This document shows, piece by piece, positions 1-7,995 of a DNA stretch of 64,000 bases; position 1 is the stretch's first letter; each line of letters begins with the position of its first letter. The position numbers and the translations under genes are program-made. Below the pieces are notes generated by a model, which saw nothing but the letters and a program-made list of their open reading frames with translations, had not been told where the DNA came from and did not search any database. Source of the stretch: Streptomyces armeniacus (GTDB lineage Bacteria > Actinomycetota > Actinomycetes > Streptomycetales > Streptomycetaceae); assembly GCF_003355155.1 (NCBI RefSeq), contig NZ_CP031320.1:792369-856368 (forward strand). The letters run 5' to 3'.

Positions 1-559
1 CCGACGCGTACAGCCCGTGGGTGAACCGGGCGGCAAGCAGGGCGAGTTCCAGGCCGCCGCCCGGTTCACCGACGACCGCCTCCCCGCCGAGCTCGCGGCT
101 CCGCCCCCGCGCAGGCACCTGTCCGGGGCCGAGCAGCAGCACCGAGTGCTCGTACCCCGGTGCACGTGCGCCCAGCCCGCCCGCGCCGTGCCGGGCGGTG
201 ACGAGGACGGCCCGGGCACCGGGTGGCACCGGGCCGGCCGTCCGCGACGCGGACAGCAGCAGACCGTCCGTACGCGAGTGGGCGGTGTAGTCGTCGTGCG
301 CCGGGTCACGGCCACCGGCGGGAGCCACGCGGTCGCCCCGCAGCAGCAGCGCGGCCGTGCGCCGCCGCTGCGCCCGGTCACCGCCGGCCCACACCCGTAC
401 GGCCGCGGCACAGCCGGCCAGGCCGCGCCCGGCATCGGGCGGCGCGTCCCGTACGAGCGCGGCGCGCACCCTGCGGTGCAGCTCCTCCGCGTGCCGGAGC
501 CGCCCGCCGTCGCCCTCGGGGACGAAGTCGGCCGGCCCCGGTATGCCGGCCCCGGTCAC
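1..559 (-). CDS. Acyl-CoA dehydrogenase-like protein, 3' end outside window
   Basis: This frame is open from a GTG at 559 to the window edge (186 residues seen). The GTG overlaps the TGA of the carboxylase gene by 4 bases (GTGA), so the two are probably translationally coupled. Residues from about 100 onward resemble the middle beta domain of acyl-CoA dehydrogenases: a TDGLLLSASRT stretch, then PPGARAVLVTA, and then VVGEPGGGLELAL, which looks like the start of the C-terminal helical domain (normally LGEEGxGF). The N-terminal helical part looks shorter than in ordinary family members, so this may be a divergent or non-catalytic member. The FAD and catalytic-base regions cannot be judged because the gene is cut. 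Assignment is by remembered family pattern only. Confidence 0.55.
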   Translation of the reverse strand, partial: MTGAGIPGPADFVPEGDGGRLRHAEELHRRVRAALVRDAPPDAGRGLAGCAAAVRVWAGGDRAQRRRTAALLLRGDRVAPAGGRDPAHDDYTAHSRTDGLLLSASRTAGPVPPGARAVLVTARHGAGGLGARAPGYEHSVLLLGPGQVPARGRSRELGGEAVVGEPGGGLELALLAARFTHGLYAS

Positions 560-2148
560 AGGGGGACGTTCCCGTGTTTGCGCTCGGGCAGCCGGCGGTG
601 CTTCTCACGGAGCACGGCCAGCGAGCGGATCAGGACGTGGCGGGTCTCACCGGGGTCGATCACGTTGTCGATCAGCCCCCGTTCCGCGGCGTAGTAGGGG
701 TGCATCAGCTCCGTGCGGTACTGCCGCACCAGCCGGTCGCGGGCTTCCTGCGGGTCCTCGGCCGCGGCGATCTGCCGGCGGAAGACGACGTTGGCGGCGC
801 CCTCGGGGCCCATGACGGCGATCTCGTTGCTCGGCCACGCGAACGACAGGTCGGCACCGAGCGCACGGGAGTCCATGACGATGTAGGCCCCGCCGTACGC
901 CTTGCGCAGCACCAGCGAGATGCGCGGCACGGTCGCGTTGCCGTACGCGTACAGCAGCTTCGCGCCGTGCCGGATGATACCGCCGTGCTCCTGCGCCACC
1001 CCGGGCAGGAAGCCGGGCACGTCGACCAGGGTCACCAGCGGGATGTTGAAGCTGTCGCAGATCGAGACGAACCGCGCGCACTTCTCGCTCGCGGCGATGT
1101 CCAGCACGCCCGCGAGCACACTCGGCTGGTTCGCCACGATGCCGACGACATGCCCGTCGAGCCGGGCGAGGGCGCAGACGGCGTTCGCCGCCCAGTTCTC
1201 GTGGATCTCCAGGAACTCGCCGTCGTCCACGATCGTTTCGATCACCTCACAGACGTCGTACGTCTGCCGCGGTGAGTCGGGGACGAGCTCCAGCAGCGCG
1301 TCCGTACGGCGGTCCGGCGGGTCGGCGCTGGGCACGACGGGCGGCAGCTGCCGGTTGTTGGCGGGCAGCAGCGAGAGCAGCTGCCGGACGTCCGCCAGGC
1401 AGGCGCGTTCGGAGTCGACGGCGAAGCCCGCCACGCCGGAGGTGTGGGCGTGGGCCACCGCCCCGCCCAGGTCCTCCTGGCTGATGCGTTCACCGGTGAC
1501 GGTCTCGATCACATCGGGCCCGGTGAGGAACATCTGGGAGCTGCCGCGCACCATGAACACGAAGTCGGTGAGCGCCGGCGAGTACGCGGAGCCCCCCGCG
1601 CAGGGCCCGAGGATCACGCTGATCTGCGGGACGACTCCCGACAGGGCCACGTTGCGCGCGAAGATGCCGCCGTAGCCGGCGAGGGCGGTGACTCCCTCCT
1701 GAATCCGCGCGCCCGCCCCGTCGTTGAGGCTGACCAGCGGCGCACCCGCGGTGGCGGCCATGTCCATCACCTTGTGCACCTTGGCGGCGTGCGCCTCACC
1801 GAGCGTGCCGGCGAACACGCGGAAGTCGTGGGCGTAGGCGAACACCCGGTTCCCGTGCACCGTTCCCCAGCCGGTGACGACACCGTCGCCGTCCGGCCTG
1901 CGGTCCTCCAGACCGAAGCCCGTGGCCCGATGCCGGCGCAGCGGCTCGATCTCCTGGAAGGAGCCCTTGTCGAAGAGGAGGTCGAGCCGTTCCTCCGCGG
2001 TCAGCTTGTCCTTCGCGTGCTGCTTCCGGGTCGCCTCGGCGGTCGGGCCCGCGCTCGGATTCCTTCTGCGCCAGTGCAGTTCGGCGGTCAGCCGCGCCAG
2101 ACCGGTGTCCACCGTGGTCGCGTCGCCGTGGTCGCCGCGTGTGGTCAT
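556..2148 (-). CDS. Acyl-CoA carboxylase beta (carboxyltransferase) subunit
   Basis: The 530-residue product has the usual length and layout of actinobacterial AccB/PccB proteins. It transfers the carboxyl group from biotin on the alpha subunit to an acyl-CoA, making malonyl- or methylmalonyl-CoA for fatty acid or polyketide synthesis. The N-terminal crotonase half has LNDGAGARIQEG and GPCAGGSAYSPAL as oxyanion elements. The C-terminal half has DVPGFLPG and the GGAYIVM loop. Residue 423 in that loop is Ile. In S. coelicolor the equivalent residue is Asp in the propionyl-specific PccB and Ile in the broader AccB, so acetyl-CoA use is plausible. The gene starts 6 bases after the SARP regulator gene and overlaps the next gene. 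No biotin-carrying alpha subunit is in the window. Confidence 0.93.
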   Translation of the reverse strand: MTTRGDHGDATTVDTGLARLTAELHWRRRNPSAGPTAEATRKQHAKDKLTAEERLDLLFDKGSFQEIEPLRRHRATGFGLEDRRPDGDGVVTGWGTVHGNRVFAYAHDFRVFAGTLGEAHAAKVHKVMDMAATAGAPLVSLNDGAGARIQEGVTALAGYGGIFARNVALSGVVPQISVILGPCAGGSAYSPALTDFVFMVRGSSQMFLTGPDVIETVTGERISQEDLGGAVAHAHTSGVAGFAVDSERACLADVRQLLSLLPANNRQLPPVVPSADPPDRRTDALLELVPDSPRQTYDVCEVIETIVDDGEFLEIHENWAANAVCALARLDGHVVGIVANQPSVLAGVLDIAASEKCARFVSICDSFNIPLVTLVDVPGFLPGVAQEHGGIIRHGAKLLYAYGNATVPRISLVLRKAYGGAYIVMDSRALGADLSFAWPSNEIAVMGPEGAANVVFRRQIAAAEDPQEARDRLVRQYRTELMHPYYAAERGLIDNVIDPGETRHVLIRSLAVLREKHRRLPERKHGNVPL

Positions 2149-2154
2149 ACCGGC

Positions 2155-3006
2155 TCACCTCGTGGCGGCGAAGAGAGGGGTACCGGCCGCGCTGCCGTAC
2201 CGCGGTGCCGCCGCGACCTGCTCGGGGGAGAAGCGGCTCTGAGCGGGCTCCCCGACGAGTACGGCCTGGTGTATCTCCCGTAACGGAGCCGACGGTTCCA
2301 GACCCAACTCCCGGGAGAGCGCCTCGCGTAGCTGTTGATACGCGGCCAGGGCCCGCCAAGAGCAGCCCGCGCGCTGGAGGGCGACCATCAGCTGGGCGCA
2401 GAGGCTCTCGTTGAGCGGGTACTGCGCAACCAGCATCTGGAGTTCCGGGACGAGCGAGGTGTGCCGGCCGATGTGGATGTCGGCATCGATCCGCTGCTGT
2501 AAGACGGACATACGGCTCTCGTTCATGCGGAGCGTCTCGAACTGCAGCACGTTGCCTACCCGGACGTCGACCAGGGCCGGCCCCCGCCACATGGTGAGGG
2601 CCGCGCTGAACCGGTCCGAGGCGAGCCGGTGGTCACCTGATTCCGCGGCCAGGCGGCCGGATTCGACGAGGCGATCGTAAGCCAGATAGTCGAGCTGCCC
2701 GGAACCGAGCCGCAGTGTATAACCGCCCTGCTCCGTCACCAGTATGTCTTTTGCCACGCGGGCGTCACCGTGCCCGAGCGCGCGGGATATCTTGCGGCGG
2801 AGCTGGAGGACATACGTTTGCAGGATGGAGGACGCACTCTTGGGCGGGGACTCTCCCCAGATCTCGTCCATGAGGCTGGAAACGGTGACCACGCGGTCGG
2901 CTTGTATGCACAGTAGGGCCAGCAACTGCCGGAGCTTTGTGGCCGTCGGCATGATGGGGACTTCGCCTTCGATGACACTGAGTGGCCCGAGCACCTTGAT
3001 TTCCAC
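2155..3006 (-). CDS. AfsR/SARP-family pathway regulator
   Basis: This is a small SARP of 283 residues: an OmpR-like winged-helix DNA-binding domain (about 1-95, starting VEIKVLGPLSVIEGE) followed by a bacterial transcriptional activation domain (about 100-255, with the YQQLREALSRELGLEPS signature near its end). I chose the GTG at 3006 because AAGGAG lies 8 bases upstream and because SARPs normally begin right at this beta strand; an ATG at 3027 is also in frame. Two leucines are encoded by TTA (2281-2283 and 2500-2502), the rare codon read by the bldA tRNA, so the activator may be translated only late in development. It probably activates the carboxylase and genes beyond the left edge. The ATPase and TPR modules of large AfsR proteins are absent. 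Confidence 0.9.
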   Translation of the reverse strand: MEIKVLGPLSVIEGEVPIMPTATKLRQLLALLCIQADRVVTVSSLMDEIWGESPPKSASSILQTYVLQLRRKISRALGHGDARVAKDILVTEQGGYTLRLGSGQLDYLAYDRLVESGRLAAESGDHRLASDRFSAALTMWRGPALVDVRVGNVLQFETLRMNESRMSVLQQRIDADIHIGRHTSLVPELQMLVAQYPLNESLCAQLMVALQRAGCSWRALAAYQQLREALSRELGLEPSAPLREIHQAVLVGEPAQSRFSPEQVAAAPRYGSAAGTPLFAATR

Positions 3007-3893
3007 TGCTGGCTCTCCTTCGGTCATGCCAGTGGCCTGTGAGTCGAGGGGGTATGGCGCGCCGGAAAGGAGTTCCGGGACCGGCGTGCGCACACAGAAA
3101 TCGCGAGGTGTCGAATACTTTCGCTCGGTCGCGGCCAAGGGCATACACCCTGTTCTCCGCCGACAGCCGCAGACCGGATTAGAGCGGCGTGACCTGCAGG
3201 TACGGCACAACTCCGGCTCACCTGGGACGACAGGGAATGCGGATGGGGAACGTCCGGGGCGAATGCGGCAGGAGTGTGCCTAGCGACAGAAGTGCGGCGG
3301 GGGAGAAATGCGGGCGCGCACCGGGTGGATTTTCCACCTTTGCGTCGGCCCTGCCATGTCCACTGGCCGTTTGCGATTACTCACATATGTTCGCACAGAA
3401 GTATGGCCCCCGTTCCAGCGTCACTGCGTCACGATACGTGTTTTACGGCAAACAAGCGAGTGGTGCATGCGGTGAAGTTAAACAATGTTCTTGAGTTCGT
3501 GTCAAGTGTGCCGGGATCGTTGCCTATAAAACTTCTCGGCGGTGGGTGGCGTTTCCCGACGGTTTGCAATATTCGCGTGCTCTGGGGCGGCAGCTTGTGT
3601 AATTCCCGGTAAAGAAAGGATCGCACGAATGCGCAGTACGCCCCGCGGTGTTACTCGGCCGACTCGCCGAAGTTACGTTCCTCCGGTCGGCAGTGAGCGG
3701 CGCCGGCCGATTCGTGGAACATCACATTCTGAATTGCGGCGATCGGCCTCCTTGTGGCCAGGGTTCCCGGTGCGGGACCATGACGAAAGAAGCGAAAGAT
3801 GCGTGTACTGGCGATCTTGAGGTGACATCGCACGGTGCCCCCGGGGATGTGGGGCTGAGTGCGACAGGCACCGGCAGCGCGGTGGGTGGGCGC
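3007..3893. other. Non-coding region upstream of the SARP gene
   Basis: This stretch holds no frame with convincing codon bias. It is visibly less GC-rich than its surroundings, especially 3370-3625, where runs such as gttttacggcaaacaa, cctataaaacttc and gcaatattcg occur. It must contain the SARP promoter. A short frame from ATG 3629, behind a weak AAAGG, would give a 63-residue Arg/Ser-rich peptide that looks like noise. The length and base composition are typical of regulatory DNA in front of pathway-specific activators, but I could not define the operators. Confidence 0.5.
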
Positions 3894-3918
3894 GCTGTAC
3901 GGTACTGTACCGTACAGC
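3894..3918. promoter_or_regulatory. Perfect 25-bp palindrome, operator-like
   Basis: Two exact 12-base arms flank one central T: GCTGTACGGTAC (3894-3905) and GTACCGTACAGC (3907-3918). The short GTAC element occurs four times within the palindrome, and TGTAC recurs at 3919-3923. The one-base centre and helical symmetry fit a dimeric repressor site better than a terminator. No adjacent gene start is evident: the sulfatase ends at 4054 and the SARP gene starts at 3006. The cognate regulator is unknown. Confidence 0.6.
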
Positions 3919-4009
3919 TGTACGTGTGGCCACCCCCTTGCCGTACGGCGCCCACCCGGCTCCGATGCTCAAGTGCCCCGGCGGGAGCCGGTGTTCACCG
4001 GTGCCCGCG

Positions 4010-4034
4010 CCGGTCGGCGCCCGGCGCCGACCGG
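4010..4034 (-). terminator. Probable terminator after the sulfatase gene
   Basis: A 10-bp perfect stem, CCGGTCGGCG (4010-4019) and CGCCGACCGG (4025-4034), closes a 5-base loop. It begins 20 bases beyond the sulfatase stop codon. There is no U-run, as is usual in high-GC actinomycetes. Confidence 0.6.
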
Positions 4035-4053
4035 GTCCCCCGGACCGTGTTCC

Positions 4054-5514
4054 CTACGCCGGGTCCGGATAGGGCAGCAGGGTGGCGTTCACCTGCTCCC
4101 AGGCGGACTTGAGCTCGGCGAGCAGCCCGGGTTCGTGCGCCGACCGGTCGGCGCACTCGCCTGGGTCCCGCTCCAGGTCGAACAGCACGTCCTTGCCGTG
4201 GTTCGGCGGAAGCTTCGCGGTGGCCGCCCGATGGTACTTCCACTTGCCGCGGCGCAGCGCGCGCTCGGTCCTCAGCCGCCAGAACAGGTCCCGCCGCGGG
4301 GCGTCCTCGCCGCGCAGCAGATAGCCGGCGAGACTGGCGCCGTCCAGCGGTGCGGCCGGGTCGGGGGGCGCGCCGGCGACTTCCAGCAGCGTCGCGGTCC
4401 AGTCGTGGGTGACGACCGGTACGCCGCTGACCTGGCCGCCGTCGATCCGGGCCGGCCACCGCAGGACGTTCGGCACCCGTATCCCGCCCTCCTGCAGCGT
4501 CGACTTCATGCCCGTGAGCGGCCAGCTGCCGGAGAAGCGTTCGCCGCCGTTGTCGCTGCAGAACACGACGAGGGTGTCGGCCGCCTGCCCCGACTTCTCC
4601 AGCTGCCGCACCAGTTCGCCGACGGACCGGTCCATGTCCTCCACCAGCTGCCGGTACGTGTCCAGCGTGCCGCCGTCGAAGTGCGCGAGAACGTACCGGG
4701 ACTGCTCCGGCGGCAGTTCGCGCATGAGCTTCTCCAGCCGGGCGGCCTCCTGCGTGTCGCCCTCGGCGATCCAGGGCCAGTGCGGGGTGGTGAAGTTGAG
4801 GTTCAGCAGCCACGGCCGCGTGTGGTCGCGCGCGAGGAACTCGCTCGCCCGCTCCGTCAGGATCCGCGTGTAGTAGCGCAGGTCCTCGTACGGGGTTTCG
4901 CCCTCGTACAGGTCGTAGCTGCCGTCCATGGTGAGCTTCGAGTAGTACTCCAGCGCTCCCGTGAAGTTCCCGAAGAATTCGTCCCAGCCGGACTTCGTGG
5001 GGGAGTGGTCCGGCAGCGAGCCGCAGTGCCACTTGCCGATCATCGCGGTCGTATAGCCGGCGTCCCGCAGCAGGGAGGCGAGCGTGGGGTGACCGGGCTC
5101 CAGGCCCACGGAGCCGTCGCCGATGGGCTCTTCCAGGCCGGCTCTCACCCGCCCCGGGTAGCGCCCGGTGTACAGGCTGATCCGGGTGGGCGAGCAGGTC
5201 GACGAACCCGCGTAGGCGTCGGTGAACCGGACGCCCTGGGCGGCCAGTTCGTCGAGGTGGGGGGTCTTGATGTGCGGCGACCCGTAGCAGGAGAGATCGG
5301 CCCAGCCGAGGTCGTCACCGAAAACGAAGAGAATGTTGGGGCGCCGGGACCGCCGCCCTGGTGCTGCCCGGAACGGTTGCTCCGCGGCGTTCACCGGTGC
5401 CCCGGACGCGGCGTGAGCGGCGGGCGCGGGTACGCCGGCCACGGCCGCGGCGGCCCCGGCTCCGACGGCGCCGCCGAACGCGCGGCGGGACAGCTTGTGT
5501 TCGGACACTGACAT
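4054..5514 (-). CDS. Tat-exported type I sulfatase
   Basis: This 486-residue formylglycine-dependent sulfatase hydrolyses a sulfate ester outside the cytoplasm. The N-terminus carries a twin-arginine signal (KLSRRAFGG, hydrophobic region, then a PAAHAA cleavage area near residue 36). The catalytic cysteine converted to formylglycine is Cys107 in STCSPTR, matching C-x-P-x-R. Metal-binding aspartates are in FGDDLGW (67-68), GKWHCG supplies active-site Lys and His, and CSDNGGE the second Asp/Asn pair. The ATG at 5514 has AAAGGAG 7 bases upstream; upstream in-frame codons lack the signal peptide. It is divergent from a two-component system, which may control it. No formylglycine-generating enzyme gene is seen nearby. 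The substrate cannot be read from sequence. Confidence 0.93.
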   Translation of the reverse strand: MSVSEHKLSRRAFGGAVGAGAAAAVAGVPAPAAHAASGAPVNAAEQPFRAAPGRRSRRPNILFVFGDDLGWADLSCYGSPHIKTPHLDELAAQGVRFTDAYAGSSTCSPTRISLYTGRYPGRVRAGLEEPIGDGSVGLEPGHPTLASLLRDAGYTTAMIGKWHCGSLPDHSPTKSGWDEFFGNFTGALEYYSKLTMDGSYDLYEGETPYEDLRYYTRILTERASEFLARDHTRPWLLNLNFTTPHWPWIAEGDTQEAARLEKLMRELPPEQSRYVLAHFDGGTLDTYRQLVEDMDRSVGELVRQLEKSGQAADTLVVFCSDNGGERFSGSWPLTGMKSTLQEGGIRVPNVLRWPARIDGGQVSGVPVVTHDWTATLLEVAGAPPDPAAPLDGASLAGYLLRGEDAPRRDLFWRLRTERALRRGKWKYHRAATAKLPPNHGKDVLFDLERDPGECADRSAHEPGLLAELKSAWEQVNATLLPYPDPA

Positions 5515-5704
5515 GGGTTCGCTCCTTTGCCGGGCAGGCGCTGCCGCGGCCGTGCCCGTGAGGCGGAGGGTGAGGCAGGGGTGGTGCGGCGATGAGGCCC
5601 GCCCGCTCGAAGGTCGCGGGTGCCGTACGCACCTCGCTCTGGCGGCTGCCCCTCGCCCGACCGACGTTAGGGCGTCCACCGGCGGAATCGGCCCGAGGGC
5701 GTGA

Positions 5705-5722
5705 ACCGTCAGGAAACCGTCA
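5705..5722. promoter_or_regulatory. Direct repeats between the sulfatase and response-regulator genes
   Basis: The heptamer ACCGTCA occurs at 5705-5711 and 5716-5722, exactly 11 bases apart, one helical turn. OmpR/PhoP-type regulators typically bind such tandem half-sites. The repeats lie between the divergent sulfatase (start 5514) and response regulator (start 5795), so autoregulation plus sulfatase control is a reasonable inference. Confidence 0.45.
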
Positions 5723-5794
5723 AGTACGGCGCGAGCCTTCCGCCAAGTGGCCCTGCTTTCATGACGTCTTGACGCCCCCGGACGGAAGCGAGCT

Positions 5795-6511
5795 GTGACC
5801 ATGTGCGCCACGAACTCCCCGGACACCGTCCTCGTCGTCGAGGACGACCCCAGCATTCGCGATCTGCTGGCCTCGGCGCTGCGCTTCGCGGGCTTCGACG
5901 CCCGCTTCGCCGAGGACGTCCCCCAGGCCCTCGGCAGCCTGGCCCGACACACCCCGGACGTCGTCGTCCTGGACGTGGGACTGCCCGGCGGGAACGGCTT
6001 CGAGGTCCTCCAGCTGATCCGCTCACGCGGCGTCACCACGCCCGTGCTGTTCCTGACCGCCAGAGACTCCGTCGAAGACCGGGTCAGGGGGCTGCGGCTC
6101 GGCGGCGACGACTACGTCACCAAGCCGTTCAGCGTCGTCGAGGTCAGCGCCCGCCTCCAGGCCTTGATCCGGCGCGCACGCGGCAGCGCCGGCCCGGCGG
6201 CCGACGACGGTGTGCTGCGCTACGCCGGCCTGGAACTCGACGACCGGCGCCACACCGTGCACCGCGACGGCGAGGCGATCGACCTGTCGCCCACCGAGTT
6301 CCGCCTGCTGCGGTATCTGCTGTCCCACTACGACCACGTACTGACCCGCTCTCAGATACTGGAAGCGGTCTGGCAGTACGACTTCGGCGGCGACTCCGTC
6401 GTAGTGGAACGCTTCGTGTCCAACCTGCGCCGCAAGCTCGACCACGGCCGCGAACCGCTGATCCACACGGTCCGCGGCATCGGCTACAGCCTGCACCGCC
6501 CCACCGCATGA
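5795..6511 (+). CDS. OmpR/PhoB-family response regulator
   Basis: The 238-residue protein has a receiver domain (about 12-125) and a winged-helix effector domain (about 145-235). The acidic pocket is VVEDD, the phospho-acceptor is Asp60 in VVVLDVGLPG, and the conserved Lys110 is in YVTKPFS. The effector domain shows LSPTEFRLLRYLL and VVERFVSNLRRKLD, then the final IHTVRGIGY hairpin. A GTG at 5795 sits 6 bases after GGAAG; the next in-frame start is ATG 5801. Its stop overlaps the kinase start (ATGA). The system most resembles MprA/TcrA-like regulators, but the stimulus is unknown. The divergent sulfatase is the obvious candidate target. Confidence 0.95.
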   Translation: MTMCATNSPDTVLVVEDDPSIRDLLASALRFAGFDARFAEDVPQALGSLARHTPDVVVLDVGLPGGNGFEVLQLIRSRGVTTPVLFLTARDSVEDRVRGLRLGGDDYVTKPFSVVEVSARLQALIRRARGSAGPAADDGVLRYAGLELDDRRHTVHRDGEAIDLSPTEFRLLRYLLSHYDHVLTRSQILEAVWQYDFGGDSVVVERFVSNLRRKLDHGREPLIHTVRGIGYSLHRPTA

Positions 6512-7995
6512 ACCGGACCCCCCTTGCCGCGCCGCCCCGGCCCCGCCGGGCAGTCACCATCCGCGTCCGGATCCTGGCCGGCGTCCTCGTGCTGCTGGCC
6601 GCGGGGGTCATCGGCAACTCCGTCGCCGGCGCTCTGACACTCCGCCACTACCTGGAAGACCGGGGCGAAGACGCCCTGCGGGACTCCGGCGACCGCGTCC
6701 ACGAGGTGCTGGCCAGAGGCCCGCACACGCTCAACGACGGACAGTTGGCGGCCCTGGCCGCGCCGGTCCTCGGCATCACCGTCGTCGGGCGGGACGGGAC
6801 CGTCGTCGACCACGTCGGCGACGACGTGCCGGATGCCGTCAACGAACTGACCGCCGACCGGCCCGACCAGGTCGTCACCCTCACCGACCACCCGTCCGTG
6901 CCGGACCTGATCGCGCGCCGCATCCCCACCAGCGGCCTGACCGCCGGCACGGCGAACGGAGAGGTGAGCGTCTCCGCCCTCGTCCTCACCGTACGTACGG
7001 ACGTCGACCGGATGACCGTCGCCGACTTCATCTCGCGCCAGGCCGGCAGCGTCGGCATCACCCTCGTACTGGCCTCCGTCACCGCGCTGCTGATCCTGAA
7101 GTTCGGGCTGCGGCCGCTGAAGCAGATGGCCGACGCCGCCGACGCCATCGCCTCGGGCGCGCGCGAAGAGCGCCTGCCCACGTACAGCAGACGCAGCGAG
7201 ACCGACCGCCTCGCCCTCGCGGTCAACGAGGCCTTCGACGTCCAGGTCCGCGCGGAGGACAATCTCCGCAGCTTCGCCGCCGACGCCTCGCACGAGCTGC
7301 GCACCCCGCTGGCGACCGTCTCCGGCTGGCTCGACCTCTACCACCAGGGCGGTCTCACCGACCCCGGCGACCTGGACCGGGCACTGGAACGAGTCGACGG
7401 CGAGGTCGGACGCATGCGCCTGCTCGTCGAGGAACTCTCCCTGCTCGCCCGCCTGGACGCCGGCCGCCCCCTCGACTCCGCACCCGTAGACCTGCGCCGG
7501 CTCGCCGCGGACGTCGTCCAGGACGCCCAGGTCATCGCCCCCGGCCGCACCGTACGCCTGCACGCGCCCCGGCCCGTCCACGTGGCCGGCGACGGGCCCC
7601 GGCTCCAGCAGGTACTCAACAACCTCATCGGCAACGCGACCCAGCACACCCCGGCCGGCGCGGCGATCGACGTCTCCCTCGAGGAGTCGGGCGGTCGTGC
7701 CGTCATCCGGGTGGCCGACGACGGACCGGGAATCGCGTCCGAGGACCTGCCCCACGTGTTCGACCGGTTCTGGCGCGCCGGCACCAGCCGCGGCAACGCC
7801 CGCGGCGGATCGGGCCTCGGCCTGGCGATCGTCCAGGCCGTGGTGCACGCTCACCACGGAACCGTGGACATCACCTCACCACCCGGAGACGGCACCACCG
7901 TCACCGTCGTACTCCCCGTGCCGGAGCCGGTGCCGGGCCCGGGGCAGGGGGCCGTACCCGGGCGAGGGCGTACACGCACAGCACGACGCCGGTGA
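6508..7995 (+). CDS. Sensor histidine kinase, partner of the adjacent regulator
   Basis: The 495-residue membrane kinase has an N-terminal helix (about 22-44), an extracytoplasmic sensor region (about 45-178), a second helix (about 182-200), a HAMP linker, a dimerisation/phosphotransfer domain with His262 in DASHELRTPLATV, and an ATPase domain with the N box (LNNLIGNATQHT), the G1 box (VADDGPGI), the F box (FDRFWRAG) and the G2 box (GGSGLGLAI). The final 25 or so residues are a Pro/Gly/Arg-rich tail beyond the fold. The gene ends 95 bases inside the opposing EamA gene, and that overlap encodes mainly this tail. Confidence 0.94.
   Translation: MNRTPLAAPPRPRRAVTIRVRILAGVLVLLAAGVIGNSVAGALTLRHYLEDRGEDALRDSGDRVHEVLARGPHTLNDGQLAALAAPVLGITVVGRDGTVVDHVGDDVPDAVNELTADRPDQVVTLTDHPSVPDLIARRIPTSGLTAGTANGEVSVSALVLTVRTDVDRMTVADFISRQAGSVGITLVLASVTALLILKFGLRPLKQMADAADAIASGAREERLPTYSRRSETDRLALAVNEAFDVQVRAEDNLRSFAADASHELRTPLATVSGWLDLYHQGGLTDPGDLDRALERVDGEVGRMRLLVEELSLLARLDAGRPLDSAPVDLRRLAADVVQDAQVIAPGRTVRLHAPRPVHVAGDGPRLQQVLNNLIGNATQHTPAGAAIDVSLEESGGRAVIRVADDGPGIASEDLPHVFDRFWRAGTSRGNARGGSGLGLAIVQAVVHAHHGTVDITSPPGDGTTVTVVLPVPEPVPGPGQGAVPGRGRTRTARRR

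Noticed and set aside
2281..2502. TTA codons in the SARP gene as frame artefacts
   Set aside because: Kept as real: both lie in frame in conserved stretches (PLREI; VLQQRID).
3629..3820. Possible small Arg-rich peptide in the SARP upstream region
   Set aside because: Weak ribosome site, no codon bias and no recognisable motif.
4054..6039. Extended sulfatase start far upstream
   Set aside because: It would overlap the divergent response-regulator gene and bury the Tat signal; ATG 5514 has a good ribosome site.
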